From NCBI GenBank assembly GCA_902362805.1, contig CABIXY010000002.1, forward strand, positions 310,001 to 374,000: a stretch of 64,000 bases of DNA, given 5' to 3'. Made by a program: the position numbers and the translations under genes. Below the pieces are notes generated by a model, which saw only the letters and a program-made list of their open reading frames with translations, had not been told where the DNA came from and made no database searches. Origin of the DNA: Eubacteriaceae bacterium (GTDB lineage Bacteria > Bacillota > Clostridia > Peptostreptococcales > Anaerovoracaceae). Positions within the stretch are counted from its first letter, which is position 1; every line of letters begins with the position of its first letter. Shown one piece after another: positions 10,101 through 18,499 of the stretch.

Positions 10101-10997
10101 AAATTCACCCATGGCTCTTATGCCATCCCAGAATTCGGCACGGGCTTTGTAAGACAGATGCTGGACGATACCAAACCAGATAAATTTGCTGATCTGGTTC
10201 GTATTTCCGGATTCTCCCACGGTACAGACGTGTGGCTGAACAACGCCCAGGACTATATCCGCTCGGGAGTCGCCACCATGAGAGAAGTCATCTCCACGCG
10301 AGATGACATCATGAACTATTTGATCTTAAAGGGAATAGAGAATAAGACCTCTTTTCAGATCATGGAGGACGTGCGTAAGAACAGACCGCTGAAGGAAGAG
10401 CAGCTGGCCGTCATGAAGGAACACGGAGTTCCAGACTGGTACATCGACTCCTGCATCAAAATTCAGTACATGTTCCCCCGTGCCCATGCAGTGGCTTATG
10501 TGATGATGTCCTTCCGTATGGCTTGGTACAAGGTATATTACCCGGTGGAATTTTACGCTACGTATTTCAGCAGTACGGTAGCGAACTTTGATGCAGAAAC
10601 CATACTCAAAGGGCCACAGGCCTGCTTGGACCGGATAGAAATGATAGGCGCCATGGGAAACAATGCTACGGCTAAAGAGCAGGGTGATATATTGATCCTG
10701 GAAGTTGCTTACGAGATGTATTCCAGAGGGTATGAGTTTGCGCCAGCGCGTCTGGGTAAATCCCAGGCTGTCAAGTTCTGGTCTGATGAGGGGAAAGTTC
10801 TGCTGCCGTTTGTCGCTTTGGACGGCGTAGGTGATACGGCGGCAAAAGCTTTTGCTGATGCTTATGATGAAAAGCCTTTTGGCACCATTGAAGAAGCGAT
10901 AGGGCGTGCTAAATTGAACAAAACCGCCGTAGAAGCACTGCGGGCACATGGCGTCTTTGAAGGATTGCCGGAAACTGACCAGTTATCGTTGTTTTAG
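7170..10997 (+). CDS. polC: DNA polymerase III alpha, PolC type, lacking the exonuclease domain
   Basis: Replicative polymerase of low-GC Firmicutes. Domain order seen: N-terminal region (1-200), Gly-rich linker (about 210-225), OB domain (about 255-345), PHP domain starting at ELHAHTK (His360), zinc module CPKC...CPDC (from about residue 750), palm with PDIDLNF (Asp804, Asp806), the GCTGVKRTTGQHPGG segment, and a C-terminal QLSLF clamp-binding motif. At 1275 residues it is about 160 shorter than the usual 1,430-1,470. The PHP half runs from YGMEGYVFDD (about 425-434) straight into ILLARTQEG (about 452-460), and no DxE exonuclease motif occurs there. In the usual PolC, the proofreading exonuclease is inserted at exactly that point. 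The polymerase and PHP parts look intact, so this is a clean domain loss and not decay. ATGA overlap with ispG. Confidence 0.96.
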   Translation: MKELIDKHINWQTIGNHEVSEYRYDITEAVISKETGVLTIRLRLNFIMPFIDMEKLRGIILHSIEHLKDVKFEYIYDEMVLNEEEIVRLFIPHMIEIINGKYAAITKTIQTSKFTFDGDHLNIYALGKLSTEQLNEKVAHLFQRLLKDNFNIGVQVSFHNDEEVYSRAAESWKASEASDIKESLAQATKAAAEVRKMQPDKPAKPAFDGGGQGGGFGGGQQKGGWKRREKETPAEGNRIMGKDIMGQSVSLSSLSADSGVVIVEGILFKKDSRPIKNEKKLVTLLITDKKTSVCLKAFCSNNKWDEIDSLLKNGDYIKVRGETEWDRYDNCLVVMLKDINKSKIKKREDTYEGGKRVELHAHTKMSAMDGLNEVENLVKTAAFWGQPAVAITDHGVVQSFPDAAKTAKKLAGNKDNPINIKIIYGMEGYVFDDSDCRSADGTIEFKKKPTNHIILLARTQEGLKNIYKLVSYSHLNYFYKRPRLPKSLIAEHREGLIIGSACEAGEVYRAIAGGKSTEEIEEIASFYDYLEIQPLINNQFMIENGMVSGKEELKEHNKQIVALAEKLGKPVVATTDAHYDEPESAIYRNILMAGMGFKDAENGQGLYMRTTDEMMEEFSYLGEETARKVVIENTNMIADMIDEGILPVPKGKFPPKIQGAEETLRTTCMEKAHSIYGDPLPPEIGARLEKELSSIIDNGYAVMYVSAQMLVHKSMEDGYLVGSRGSVGSSFAATMAGITEVNPLEPHYICPKCKHLEWGDMQLYDCGIDMPEKECPDCGTMMHRDGYTIPFATFLGFNGDKEPDIDLNFAGEYQATAHKYVGEIFGEKNVFKAGTVGTVADKTAYGYVMKFADEFNRPINKFEADRLTQGCTGVKRTTGQHPGGIIIVPDDHEIYEFCPVQHPANDVKSDIITTHFDYHKIDENLLKLDILGHNIPSMIRQLQDMTGIDPMKADLTDRNVLSIFNGIEALDIKDPDYKFTHGSYAIPEFGTGFVRQMLDDTKPDKFADLVRISGFSHGTDVWLNNAQDYIRSGVATMREVISTRDDIMNYLILKGIENKTSFQIMEDVRKNRPLKEEQLAVMKEHGVPDWYIDSCIKIQYMFPRAHAVAYVMMSFRMAWYKVYYPVEFYATYFSSTVANFDAETILKGPQACLDRIEMIGAMGNNATAKEQGDILILEVAYEMYSRGYEFAPARLGKSQAVKFWSDEGKVLLPFVALDGVGDTAAKAFADAYDEKPFGTIEEAIGRAKLNKTAVEALRAHGVFEGLPETDQLSLF

Positions 10998-11023
10998 TTG
11001 ATATAGATTTGGAGGAATGTACA

Positions 11024-11257
11024 GTGATTATCGGAATATTGTTCTTAGCGCTGGGGATTATTTTTACAGTGACTGGATATATGATCAAGGTGAAAAAACG
11101 CTATGATATGGTTCAAAATCTTGTGGATAGAAAGCGAAAAGAGATGGACGAAGAGGCTTATGCCAACCGGATCGGCAGACGAGAAATGCTGGCCGGTATC
11201 GCCTGTATCCTAGCGGGCATCTTTATCCTGATTGGAGAATTGGGAATGATCAAATAG
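11024..11257 (+). CDS. Small two-helix membrane protein (DUF3784-like)
   Basis: Seventy-seven residues with two hydrophobic helices (about residues 1-19 and 54-73) separated by a charged loop rich in Lys, Arg and Glu. The overall look is that of the small DUF3784-type membrane proteins, but I cannot confirm the family. I prefer the GTG at 11024, with GGAGGA 7 bp upstream, over a TTG at 11009 that would overlap the SD. It is the last gene of the pyrH-polC run, 26 bp after polC, and is followed by a terminator. Confidence 0.7.
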   Translation: MIIGILFLALGIIFTVTGYMIKVKKRYDMVQNLVDRKRKEMDEEAYANRIGRREMLAGIACILAGIFILIGELGMIK

Positions 11258-11284
11258 AAGCAGCTGACACAGAAAGACGACAAA

Positions 11285-11313
11285 AACTCTGCAGAAATGC
11301 GGAGTTTTTTTTT
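11285..11313 (+). terminator. Rho-independent terminator of the pyrH-polC operon
   Basis: AACTCTGC-agaaat-GCGGAGTT followed by nine T residues. Confidence 0.92.
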
Positions 11314-11629
11314 ACGCAGGAAAGGGCGATGCCACGCCGAGAATCAATTTCTGTGATGTATTGTGAAAGACAACGGTTTTACCCGCCATTTTGCTAAAAA
11401 TACTCAAAAACACCTAAAAAATTTGCATGCAGCCGCAAAGTCAGGAAAATCCGTAACGAAGTTTCAACGGCTACAGCCATCGAAGCAGAGATACTCCCTT
11501 TGCAGCCGGGAAAATTTTAGGCGTTATTGGCATTTTTTGATTGAATAGGGGATAACGTGCACGCACATTTATTAAATCAGCAACTTTATCCATGCTTAAA
11601 ACGTATACTTACATATTTCATATAGGTAT
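11314..11629. other. Intergenic stretch, no gene recognised
   Basis: About 315 bp between the polC-operon terminator and the SDR promoter. It has mixed composition, a short CCGT-aacGAAgtTTCaACGG hairpin near 11454-11473, and no reading frame with a believable SD or family match. A small RNA cannot be excluded, but I see no promoter/terminator pair defining one. Confidence 0.45.
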
Positions 11630-11658
11630 TTTACATTTGATAAAAACCAACCTATAAT
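11630..11658 (+). promoter_or_regulatory. Sigma-A promoter of the SDR gene
   Basis: TTTACA (11630-11635), 17 bp, TATAAT (11653-11658). Because the -10 overlaps an in-frame ATG at 11657, it also shows that the protein starts downstream, at 11717. Confidence 0.75.
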
Positions 11659-11716
11659 GCCATTAGGAGATAGATCAAATGAAGTGATTTTGTCGAGTAA
11701 GAAAGGAAATGAAAAA

Positions 11717-12487
11717 ATGGAAAAGGAAATGTTAAAGGGAAAAGTTGCAATCATCACAGGTGCCAGCTATGGAATGGGGCGGACTATGGCGGAGTTATTT
11801 GCCGAGGAAGGTGCATCAGTGGTTCTGACTGCCCGCGGGAGTGAGCAACTGGATAATGTGGTAAATGGCATTCGAGATAGAGGCGGGAAAGCCGTCGGCG
11901 TCACTGCAGATGTGTGCTCATCAGAAGATACGGAAAAGGTCTTTGCAAAGGCGCTGGACAAATTTGGTGATGTGGATATTCTCATCAACAACGCCGGAAT
12001 CGGGGAACAGAAGATGATTGACGAAACAGATGACGACTGGATGATGCAGGTGATGAACACCAACTTAGGCGGTCCGATGCGTTATATCAGAGAGGCTCTG
12101 AAGATTTTTATGCCAAAGAATGACGGTGTCATCATCAATATTTCTTCCGTCAATGGAACGCGCCCGTTCTGCGGTGCGACCTATACTTCGACAAAAGGGG
12201 CACTGAACACTCTGACAAAAAATGTGGCGATGCGGTTGATCGAAACCAACATTCGCTGTAATGCCGTGGCTCCCGGCGCTACGGTGACACCTGCTCATCT
12301 GGCTAATCGAAAAGGCGAACAGCCTGGAGGCGCGAAGATGCTTGCGCACAGCGGTCACTTCGTTTACTTTCCTGGGCCGGAATGCGATCCTCTCGATCAG
12401 GCATATGCTTGTCTGTATCTGGCCAGCAAAATGGGACGCCATGTGAAAGGACAGGTGCTGCAGGTCTGCAACGGCGCGTTTCTGTAA
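11717..12487 (+). CDS. Short-chain dehydrogenase/reductase (SDR)
   Basis: A 256-residue classical SDR: cofactor motif TGASYGMG near residue 14, NNAG near residue 93, catalytic Ser in NISSVNG, and YTSTK as the YxxxK pair, with the Asn of the tetrad in between. The Arg just after the second beta strand (VLTARG) suggests NADP(H). Substrate cannot be read from sequence; a 3-oxoacyl or hydroxy-compound dehydrogenase is likely. GAAAGGAA lies 8 bp before the chosen ATG. It is monocistronic, with its own promoter, between the polC operon and a two-component system. Confidence 0.9.
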   Translation: MEKEMLKGKVAIITGASYGMGRTMAELFAEEGASVVLTARGSEQLDNVVNGIRDRGGKAVGVTADVCSSEDTEKVFAKALDKFGDVDILINNAGIGEQKMIDETDDDWMMQVMNTNLGGPMRYIREALKIFMPKNDGVIINISSVNGTRPFCGATYTSTKGALNTLTKNVAMRLIETNIRCNAVAPGATVTPAHLANRKGEQPGGAKMLAHSGHFVYFPGPECDPLDQAYACLYLASKMGRHVKGQVLQVCNGAFL

Positions 12488-12551
12488 AAAAATTGAGCTT
12501 GAAAAATACTATATTTGGCAGCCCTCCTCTAGGCATACCAGCAGAAATTTC

Positions 12552-12580
12552 TTTACTGGCACATTACAAAAGTGTACAAT
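12552..12580 (+). promoter_or_regulatory. Sigma-A promoter of the two-component operon
   Basis: TTTACT (12552-12557), 17 bp, TACAAT (12575-12580), 25 bp before the response-regulator start; AGAGGAGA lies in between as SD. Confidence 0.7.
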
Positions 12581-12605
12581 ATAAATAACAGAGGAGAACG
12601 ATAAT

Positions 12606-13271
12606 ATGGCGAAAATTTTGATTGCAGAAGACGACAGACAATTGAATGAGGGCATCAAGCTGAGCTTGCGTGAAGAAGGGAGGGACTTTCTGCAGAGTTA
12701 TACCCTGGCAGAAGCGAGGGATGCCATGGAAAATGAGAACCCTGATCTGGTAATCCTGGACATCAACTTTCCTGACGGCAGCGGTCTTTCTCTCCTTCGG
12801 GAAGCAAAAACCGCCGGACGACGAGTCAAAATTATCTTGCTGACAGCCAATAACATGGAATCGGATATCGTCACAGGCTTGGAATCAGGTGCTGACGATT
12901 ATATCACGAAGCCTTTCAGCCTTATGGTGCTCAGGGCCAGAGTCGGCGTTCAATTGCGGAAAGAAGAAAAACAAGCGATTGCAGAAGGCAATTTTTTCTT
13001 TGACTTTGATAGGATGATTTTCCAGGTCTGCGGCGAGCCTGTAGAACTGAGCAAGACAGAGCAGAAGCTTTTGCGCATTTTGGTGGAGAACAAGGGGAAA
13101 ACCGTGACGCGTGAACTGTTGATCGACTGCGTGTGGGACGGCGATAGTGAATATGTGGACGGACATGCCCTGACTGTCACCATCAAAAGGCTTCGGGACA
13201 AATTGGGAGAAGATGCGGCAGACCCACAGCACATCAAAACCGTCTACGGCATCGGTTACAGCTTTCAATGA
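12606..13271 (+). CDS. OmpR/PhoB-type response regulator
   Basis: A 221-residue regulator with an N-terminal receiver domain (acidic pair EDD near residue 9, phospho-acceptor Asp in ILDINFPDGSG near residue 52, Thr/Ser in LLTAN, Lys in YITKPFS) and a C-terminal winged helix (SKTEQKLLRILVENKG to VYGIGYSF). It is the DNA-binding partner of the kinase at 13498. The ABC exporter at 15304-18499 is the natural target, as in antimicrobial-peptide sensing modules, but TraX lies in between, so that link is inferred. Confidence 0.95.
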   Translation: MAKILIAEDDRQLNEGIKLSLREEGRDFLQSYTLAEARDAMENENPDLVILDINFPDGSGLSLLREAKTAGRRVKIILLTANNMESDIVTGLESGADDYITKPFSLMVLRARVGVQLRKEEKQAIAEGNFFFDFDRMIFQVCGEPVELSKTEQKLLRILVENKGKTVTRELLIDCVWDGDSEYVDGHALTVTIKRLRDKLGEDAADPQHIKTVYGIGYSFQ

Positions 13272-13291
13272 AGAGTGGAGGAAAGTGTATC

Positions 13292-13501
13292 ATGAAAAAA
13301 GAGATTTACTCTAAGATTTTATATATAATATGTGCCCTCTTGATTGCGGGGTTTGCCATGACTTTATGGGTAAAATATAAGACTTATCAGATGTTTGCCC
13401 TGCCATTTTATTACCATGTGATATTCTACAGTATCGTATTTTTAGTACCCTGCCTCATCTTACTGCTGATTGCCAGGGTATTGAAGAGGATGCTGAAATG
13501 A
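13292..13501 (+). CDS. Small two-TM membrane protein between regulator and kinase
   Basis: Sixty-nine residues with two strongly hydrophobic segments (about 8-26 and 42-64) joined by a short loop with aromatic residues. GGAGGAAAG precedes the ATG at 13292; the upstream in-frame ATG at 13268 overlaps the regulator and lacks an SD. Its stop overlaps the kinase ATG (ATGA at 13498-13501), so it is translated in step with the kinase. Because the kinase has only one membrane segment and no sensor domain, this protein may act as its membrane sensor part. I do not recognise a family. Confidence 0.75.
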   Translation: MKKEIYSKILYIICALLIAGFAMTLWVKYKTYQMFALPFYYHVIFYSIVFLVPCLILLLIARVLKRMLK

Positions 13502-14427
13502 GCCTGTTCTATATTCTCGGTGGGATAATGATCGCAGCGCTTTTGGCTTGTGTTTTATATCAAAGGCACAGCCAGAAACTGCTTCTGCGGCGAATGGGGA
13601 AGATGCTGGAGGATGCGGGAAACGGACATTTTCAGCCGGAACTGATTGACGAGAGTATGCTTTCTTCTATAGAGAATTCAATGAAACGATTCCTCACTGA
13701 CAGCATCCTCAGTGAAGAAAACCTGCAGGAGCAGAATGGGAGGATTCAGACTTTGATATCTGACATCTCCCATCAGACTGTCACACCCCTTTCGAACATC
13801 ATGATCTACAGCCAATTGTTGGAAGAAGAGATGGCGGGAAGCCCACAGGAAGAAAAAGTAAGGGCCATCCGCAAACAGGCTGAGAAGCTGGATTTTCTCC
13901 TTCAGTCTCTGGTCAAAACATCAAGATTGGAGACAGGCATCATCAAAACCCAGCCTGCAGAATGCGATTTGTGCGGATTGATGGAATCTGTCTGTGAGCA
14001 GGGCAGGCAGAAGGCCGAGGATCAAGGCATTGATCTGATCTTTGTGCGGGGAGAGCCACAGCAGGTTGCCTTCTGTGATCCCAAGTGGACCAGGGAAGCC
14101 TGTTTCAATATTTTGGATAACGCGATCAAATATACGGCAGAAGGCGGCAGGATAGAAGTTTCTATCACCGCATACCAGCTATTTGCCAGAATTGATATCA
14201 AAGACAACGGCATTGGTATGGAGGAAGAGGAGATTCCGAAAATATTTGGCCGCTTTTATCGCGGCAGCCAGGCGGCAGAAAAAGATGGCGTGGGGCTGGG
14301 ATTATATCTGACTCGCCAGATCATTGAATCTGAAGGCGGGTACATCAAAGTAACTTCCAAGCCGGGCTTGGGTTCTTGCTTTTCCGTCTTTGTGCCAGAA
14401 CTGAAAGCAAATATATCAAAAGTGTAA
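13498..14427 (+). CDS. Sensor histidine kinase with minimal membrane input
   Basis: A 309-residue kinase: one N-terminal membrane segment (about residues 3-20), H-box ISHQTVTPLSN near residue 94 with the phospho-His, N-box FNILDNAIKY near 203, and G-boxes DNGIGM and GVGLGLYL. It lacks any extracellular sensor domain, like kinases that read an associated transporter or a partner membrane protein. It is translationally coupled to the small membrane protein and followed by a terminator. Confidence 0.93.
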   Translation: MSLFYILGGIMIAALLACVLYQRHSQKLLLRRMGKMLEDAGNGHFQPELIDESMLSSIENSMKRFLTDSILSEENLQEQNGRIQTLISDISHQTVTPLSNIMIYSQLLEEEMAGSPQEEKVRAIRKQAEKLDFLLQSLVKTSRLETGIIKTQPAECDLCGLMESVCEQGRQKAEDQGIDLIFVRGEPQQVAFCDPKWTREACFNILDNAIKYTAEGGRIEVSITAYQLFARIDIKDNGIGMEEEEIPKIFGRFYRGSQAAEKDGVGLGLYLTRQIIESEGGYIKVTSKPGLGSCFSVFVPELKANISKV

Positions 14428-14466
14428 TAATTGAGAAACTAGCCTGATACTTTTGTTCGATATAGT

Positions 14467-14500
14467 CTGTATTGTAGAAAAGCAATACAGATTATTTTTG
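14467..14500 (+). terminator. Terminator after the kinase gene
   Basis: CTGTATTG-tagaaaag-CAATACAG, a perfect 8-bp stem followed by ATTATTTTTG. It separates the two-component operon from traX. Confidence 0.8.
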
Positions 14501-14526
14501 TTATATGACGGGGAGGACAGAAGAAC

Positions 14527-15291
14527 ATGCTGCAAGAAAAGAATCAGGGCTTTCTTACAGGAAGCACATTAAAATGGATCGCCATTACGGCGATGTTTAT
14601 CAACCACTTCGGGGATATTGTACTGGAAGGGGTCATTATGAACGCCCCCTATTCTGCTTTTACCGATGCGCAGTTTCAAATCATCATTAATTGTTACGAA
14701 ATTTTTCACGCAATCGGGCGTATTTCCATGCCGATTTTCTGCTTTCTGATCGTGGAAGGTTTTGTCTATACTAGAGATGTGAAGCGTTATTTGACAAGAC
14801 TCTTTTTATTTGCGATAATTTCGGAGGTGCCTTATGATCTGGCATCCGGAACCGCAGCTTTTGATCTGGCACAGCAAAATGTCTTTTTCACTTTAGCAGC
14901 GGGGCTTTTGGTTTTGATGGTGATGAAACGTTATCGAGAGCAAGAACTGATTATGATTGCTGCGCCCATTATTATTGCGGCAGCCACCTATTATTTAAAA
15001 TTTGACGGAAGCTATTACGGTGTGCTCATGATGGTGTTGTTTTACCTTTTGCGAGGCAAACGGTTGGGAAAATGCGCAGCTGTCTTTGCACTGCAGATCG
15101 CCATCATGATGGTGTTCAGCGAGAGCTTCGACCTCAATCAAGTCCTGGCTGCACTGCCTCTCATCGCAATCTATTTTTATAATGGCAGGCGGGGAATGAA
15201 GCTGAAGTATTTTTTCTATATATTTTACCCATGTCATTTGCTGGTCTTGGCACTGGTGACAAAGTTGGCAGTGATACCGGCGTTTATGTAA
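14527..15291 (+). CDS. TraX-like membrane protein
   Basis: A 254-residue integral membrane protein with about seven or eight helices. KWIAITAMFINH near the start, the EIFHAIGRISMPIFCFLIVEGF segment (read in two parts, residues about 58-79) and the later SYYGVLMMV are typical of the TraX family, named after the F-plasmid pilin acetylase but widespread in Firmicute chromosomes, where it probably acylates an envelope component. GGAGG lies 10 bp before the ATG. It stands 12 bp before the ABC ATPase and may share its transcript. Confidence 0.85.
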   Translation: MLQEKNQGFLTGSTLKWIAITAMFINHFGDIVLEGVIMNAPYSAFTDAQFQIIINCYEIFHAIGRISMPIFCFLIVEGFVYTRDVKRYLTRLFLFAIISEVPYDLASGTAAFDLAQQNVFFTLAAGLLVLMVMKRYREQELIMIAAPIIIAAATYYLKFDGSYYGVLMMVLFYLLRGKRLGKCAAVFALQIAIMMVFSESFDLNQVLAALPLIAIYFYNGRRGMKLKYFFYIFYPCHLLVLALVTKLAVIPAFM

Positions 15292-15303
15292 GGGAGGTTT
15301 CAG

Positions 15304-15987
15304 ATGATTATTTTGCAGGCAAAAGATTTAAGAAAAGTTTACGGCAGCGGGGATACCGAAGTGCGTGCCCTGGACGGTGTCAGTTTATCAGTAGAGAAGG
15401 GAGAATTCCTTGCTGTGGTGGGAACCAGCGGCAGTGGGAAATCAACGCTGCTCCACATGCTGGGGGGCTTGGACAAACCAACGTCGGGGTCCGTTACAGT
15501 AGATGGCAATGAATTGTCCAAGATGACAAATGACGAATTGACTATTTTTCGTCGCCGAAACATCGGTTTTGTCTTTCAAAGCTATAACCTGGTTCCCATG
15601 ATGAACGTTGAAGAAAACATTTTGCTGCCCGTAGGACTGGACGGCAAAGAGGCTGATACTGCATATATTGATGAAATCATCGGCATTCTGGGATTATCCG
15701 ATAAACTGCAAAGGCTTCCAAACAAGCTTTCGGGCGGACAGCAGCAGAGAGTGGCCATTGCAAGGGCTCTGGCCAGCAAGCCGACGATCATCCTGGCAGA
15801 TGAGCCGACAGGAAATCTGGACAGTAAAACCAGTCAGGACGTGTTGGGCCTTCTCAAAGTGACAAGCCAGCGGTTTCACCAGACCATGGTCATCATCACC
15901 CATAATGAAGAGATTGCCCAGATGGCAGACCGCATCGTGCGCATTGAAGATGGCAGAATCGTAAGCGGGGGTGAGGGCCGTGATTAA
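15304..15987 (+). CDS. ABC transporter ATPase (MacB/LolD/BceA type)
   Basis: A 227-residue ATPase: Walker [10 protein letters not shown] near residue 40, Q-loop [17 protein letters not shown] (the classical form for FtsX-type systems), signature [10 protein letters not shown], Walker [15 protein letters not shown], and the switch His in ITHNEE. It partners the large permease that overlaps its 3' end. Such pairs export or displace antimicrobial peptides or lipoproteins by mechanotransmission. Confidence 0.95.
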   Translation: MIILQAKDLRKVYGSGDTEVRALDGVSLSVEKGEFLAVVGTSGSGKSTLLHMLGGLDKPTSGSVTVDGNELSKMTNDELTIFRRRNIGFVFQSYNLVPMMNVEENILLPVGLDGKEADTAYIDEIIGILGLSDKLQRLPNKLSGGQQQRVAIARALASKPTIILADEPTGNLDSKTSQDVLGLLKVTSQRFHQTMVIITHNEEIAQMADRIVRIEDGRIVSGGEGRD

Positions 15988-18499
15988 AGTTGACAGCAAA
16001 AAGACGATTCGCAGTGTTGCAAAGCGCTTCATGCAGGCGAACAGGGGGAGAAACATCATCGCTATTATAGCGATCATCATGACGACCGTCATGTTCACTT
16101 CGCTCTTTTCAGCCCTGCTTTCTATGATGAAATCCACCCAGCAGCAGGAAGTGCGCATGAACGCCAATACGAGTCATATTACAATTGACAATATGACATA
16201 TGAAAAATTCGCTGAAGCTTCTAAATTTGGAAAGATAAAAGAGTCTGGCTACAGCATTATGCTCGGCGCAGTTACGAATCAGGAATTTGTCAATTCAGCT
16301 ACAGATATGAAGTACACAGATAAAAAGGGAGCTGAAGCAGTGCTCTGCAGTCCTGTTCAAGGAAAGATGCCAACAAAGTACAATGAAGTTGCGTTGAGTA
16401 CCATCACCTTGGACCTTTTGGGGCTGCCTCGAGAAGTGGGGACGAAAGTGAAATTACAGTATGGCGTTGGCGGAAAACAAGAGACGCAGGAGTTTGTCCT
16501 CAGCGGATACTGGAAAGGCGACCCTCTTTCCTCGGTACAAAACGTATGGGTGTCGAAGGCATTTTGTGAAGATAAAGTCACAAAGGCTGATCTCACCTCC
16601 ATCGAAAAGGGAAAGACAGAGGGCACTTACAGTCTATATATATGGTGTGAGAGTATCTTTCACCTGGAGAACATCGTGAATGAAATGGAACGTCAATACC
16701 ACTTCAGCGATGTATACAGCAGAATTTATTCTAATTCTGCTTACGACTTCTTCGCGGAGGATGCTTTCCCCCTGGATACCGTGATCGCTATGATACTGAT
16801 CATATTTGCCTCTGGTTATCTGATTATCTATAACGTATTCCGTATTTCTGTCAATAGCGATATTAGAACTTATGGACTTTTGAAGAATATCGGAACCACG
16901 GGCAGACAGCTGAAATCGATTGTCCGCAGGCAGGCAATGACCCTTTCTGTCATTGGCATTCCGTTGGGATTGCTGATCGGATATTTTATCGGTCTCGGGA
17001 TGACCCCTTATCTCCTTTCGGATAACTCTGTAATGGGCGTCATCCCTGTGCAGCCTTCCGTCAATCCACTGATTTTTATCATCGCAGGTTTGTTTGCCGC
17101 TCTGACAATCTATATTGGCTGTCAGATGCCGGCTCGCATTGTCGCGAAGATTTCACCTGTGGATGCAGTGCGGATGAATCTGGAAGAAGAAAACAGAAAA
17201 TCAAGAAAAAAGACTGGCAAAACGACACCGCTGTTTATGGCGTTTACCAACATGAGACGTTCGTGGAAAAAAGCCGTGCTGGTAGTGATATCCTTGGCTC
17301 TGCCCATGACACTTCTCAATGCTTCTTATTCCATCAGTAAGAGTTTCGATTACGATCAATTCTTGAACATTTACTGCTCTTATGACTTTGACGTTTCAGG
17401 AATCACCCACAGTGCATATTCCTCCAATATGAATGCGGTGACACCGGAATTTATTGAGGAGGTTTCGACGCAGGAAGATACAGAGAAGGTCGCATTGATC
17501 TATAACGAGGACATCAGTTATCCGCTGGATGATAAGGGATATGAGAGTCTTGCAAAGATTATAGATCAGGCCGAAAAGGAAAAATACATTAAAGGGTATC
17601 AGCTGAAAAAAGAGAGGAAATATCTTGCCAACGGGGAAGCCTTTGCCCACGTCATGGGAATCAACAGAGATGCCTATGAGAAAATGATGTTCACGGGAGA
17701 GAAACCGTCCTACGACGAGTTTGCAGGCGGCGGCTATGTCATCGTCAGCGACCTGGTTCAGGGCTTTGGAACTTTCTACGATCCGGGAGATAAGGTTACA
17801 TTGGAGCCAAAAAACGGTAAAGAATATACTGTGCTTGCGATTGGCTGGATGCCCTATGATCTGTCCTACCGATTTGGGGCAAAAGAGACTATCTTTGACT
17901 GTTCATTTTATCTGCCAGTGTCAGAATATAGCGCCTTGGGCGGCAACGAAAATGCCATGATGGCAGGTATTGATGTGAAAGAAGGAAGAGAGGAAGCTTT
18001 TGACCAATGGCTATCAGGCTGGGTTGAGGAGGCAAAACCGACTCTATACGTGGAGTCGAGATTAGCCGTATTGGAACAGTGCAAAGGCTTTTCTGAGAAG
18101 TATTACCTGATTTTGGCCTTGCTGTCAGCTGTGCTCTTTGCTATTGGACTGCTGAACTTTTTCAACACATCCTCTGTCACCATCATGGCCAGACGCAGAG
18201 AGTTGGCATTGCTTGAAGCAGTGGGACAGACCCAGAGGCAGATCAGGAAGATGCTGATTATAGAAGGACTGATTTATCTTTTGGCGGCGGTGTTGCTGGC
18301 GGATACAGTCGGTATGGCCATGGCGAGACCGATGATTTTCAGCACCATTGGCAGAGCATTTTACTTCAGCTATCACCCAAGCCTCGCTGCCAGTTTCGTC
18401 AGCCTGCCACTGATGGTTTTGATTGCCATTGCAGTGCCAGTATATAACTACCTGCGAATGAGCAAGGAGACCATTGTGGAACGTCTTCGAAGCGATTAG
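15980..18499 (+). CDS. FtsX/MacB-type ABC permease
   Basis: About 839 residues with the layout of a double-FtsX permease: a membrane helix near residues 22-45, a long extracellular domain, three helices around 270-385, a helix near 430, a second extracellular domain, and three C-terminal helices (about 700-830). It works with the ATPase; the gene starts inside the ATPase 3' end, with GTG at 15980 preferred and GTG at 15971 possible. With the upstream two-component genes it resembles peptide-antibiotic resistance modules. The extracellular domain is not the single large one of BceB, so substrate is uncertain. Confidence 0.92.
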   Translation: MIKVDSKKTIRSVAKRFMQANRGRNIIAIIAIIMTTVMFTSLFSALLSMMKSTQQQEVRMNANTSHITIDNMTYEKFAEASKFGKIKESGYSIMLGAVTNQEFVNSATDMKYTDKKGAEAVLCSPVQGKMPTKYNEVALSTITLDLLGLPREVGTKVKLQYGVGGKQETQEFVLSGYWKGDPLSSVQNVWVSKAFCEDKVTKADLTSIEKGKTEGTYSLYIWCESIFHLENIVNEMERQYHFSDVYSRIYSNSAYDFFAEDAFPLDTVIAMILIIFASGYLIIYNVFRISVNSDIRTYGLLKNIGTTGRQLKSIVRRQAMTLSVIGIPLGLLIGYFIGLGMTPYLLSDNSVMGVIPVQPSVNPLIFIIAGLFAALTIYIGCQMPARIVAKISPVDAVRMNLEEENRKSRKKTGKTTPLFMAFTNMRRSWKKAVLVVISLALPMTLLNASYSISKSFDYDQFLNIYCSYDFDVSGITHSAYSSNMNAVTPEFIEEVSTQEDTEKVALIYNEDISYPLDDKGYESLAKIIDQAEKEKYIKGYQLKKERKYLANGEAFAHVMGINRDAYEKMMFTGEKPSYDEFAGGGYVIVSDLVQGFGTFYDPGDKVTLEPKNGKEYTVLAIGWMPYDLSYRFGAKETIFDCSFYLPVSEYSALGGNENAMMAGIDVKEGREEAFDQWLSGWVEEAKPTLYVESRLAVLEQCKGFSEKYYLILALLSAVLFAIGLLNFFNTSSVTIMARRRELALLEAVGQTQRQIRKMLIIEGLIYLLAAVLLADTVGMAMARPMIFSTIGRAFYFSYHPSLAASFVSLPLMVLIAIAVPVYNYLRMSKETIVERLRSD

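Noticed and set aside
11363..11548. 61-residue plus-strand frame after polC
   Set aside because: No ribosome-binding site, no family resemblance, composition like the flanking intergenic DNA.
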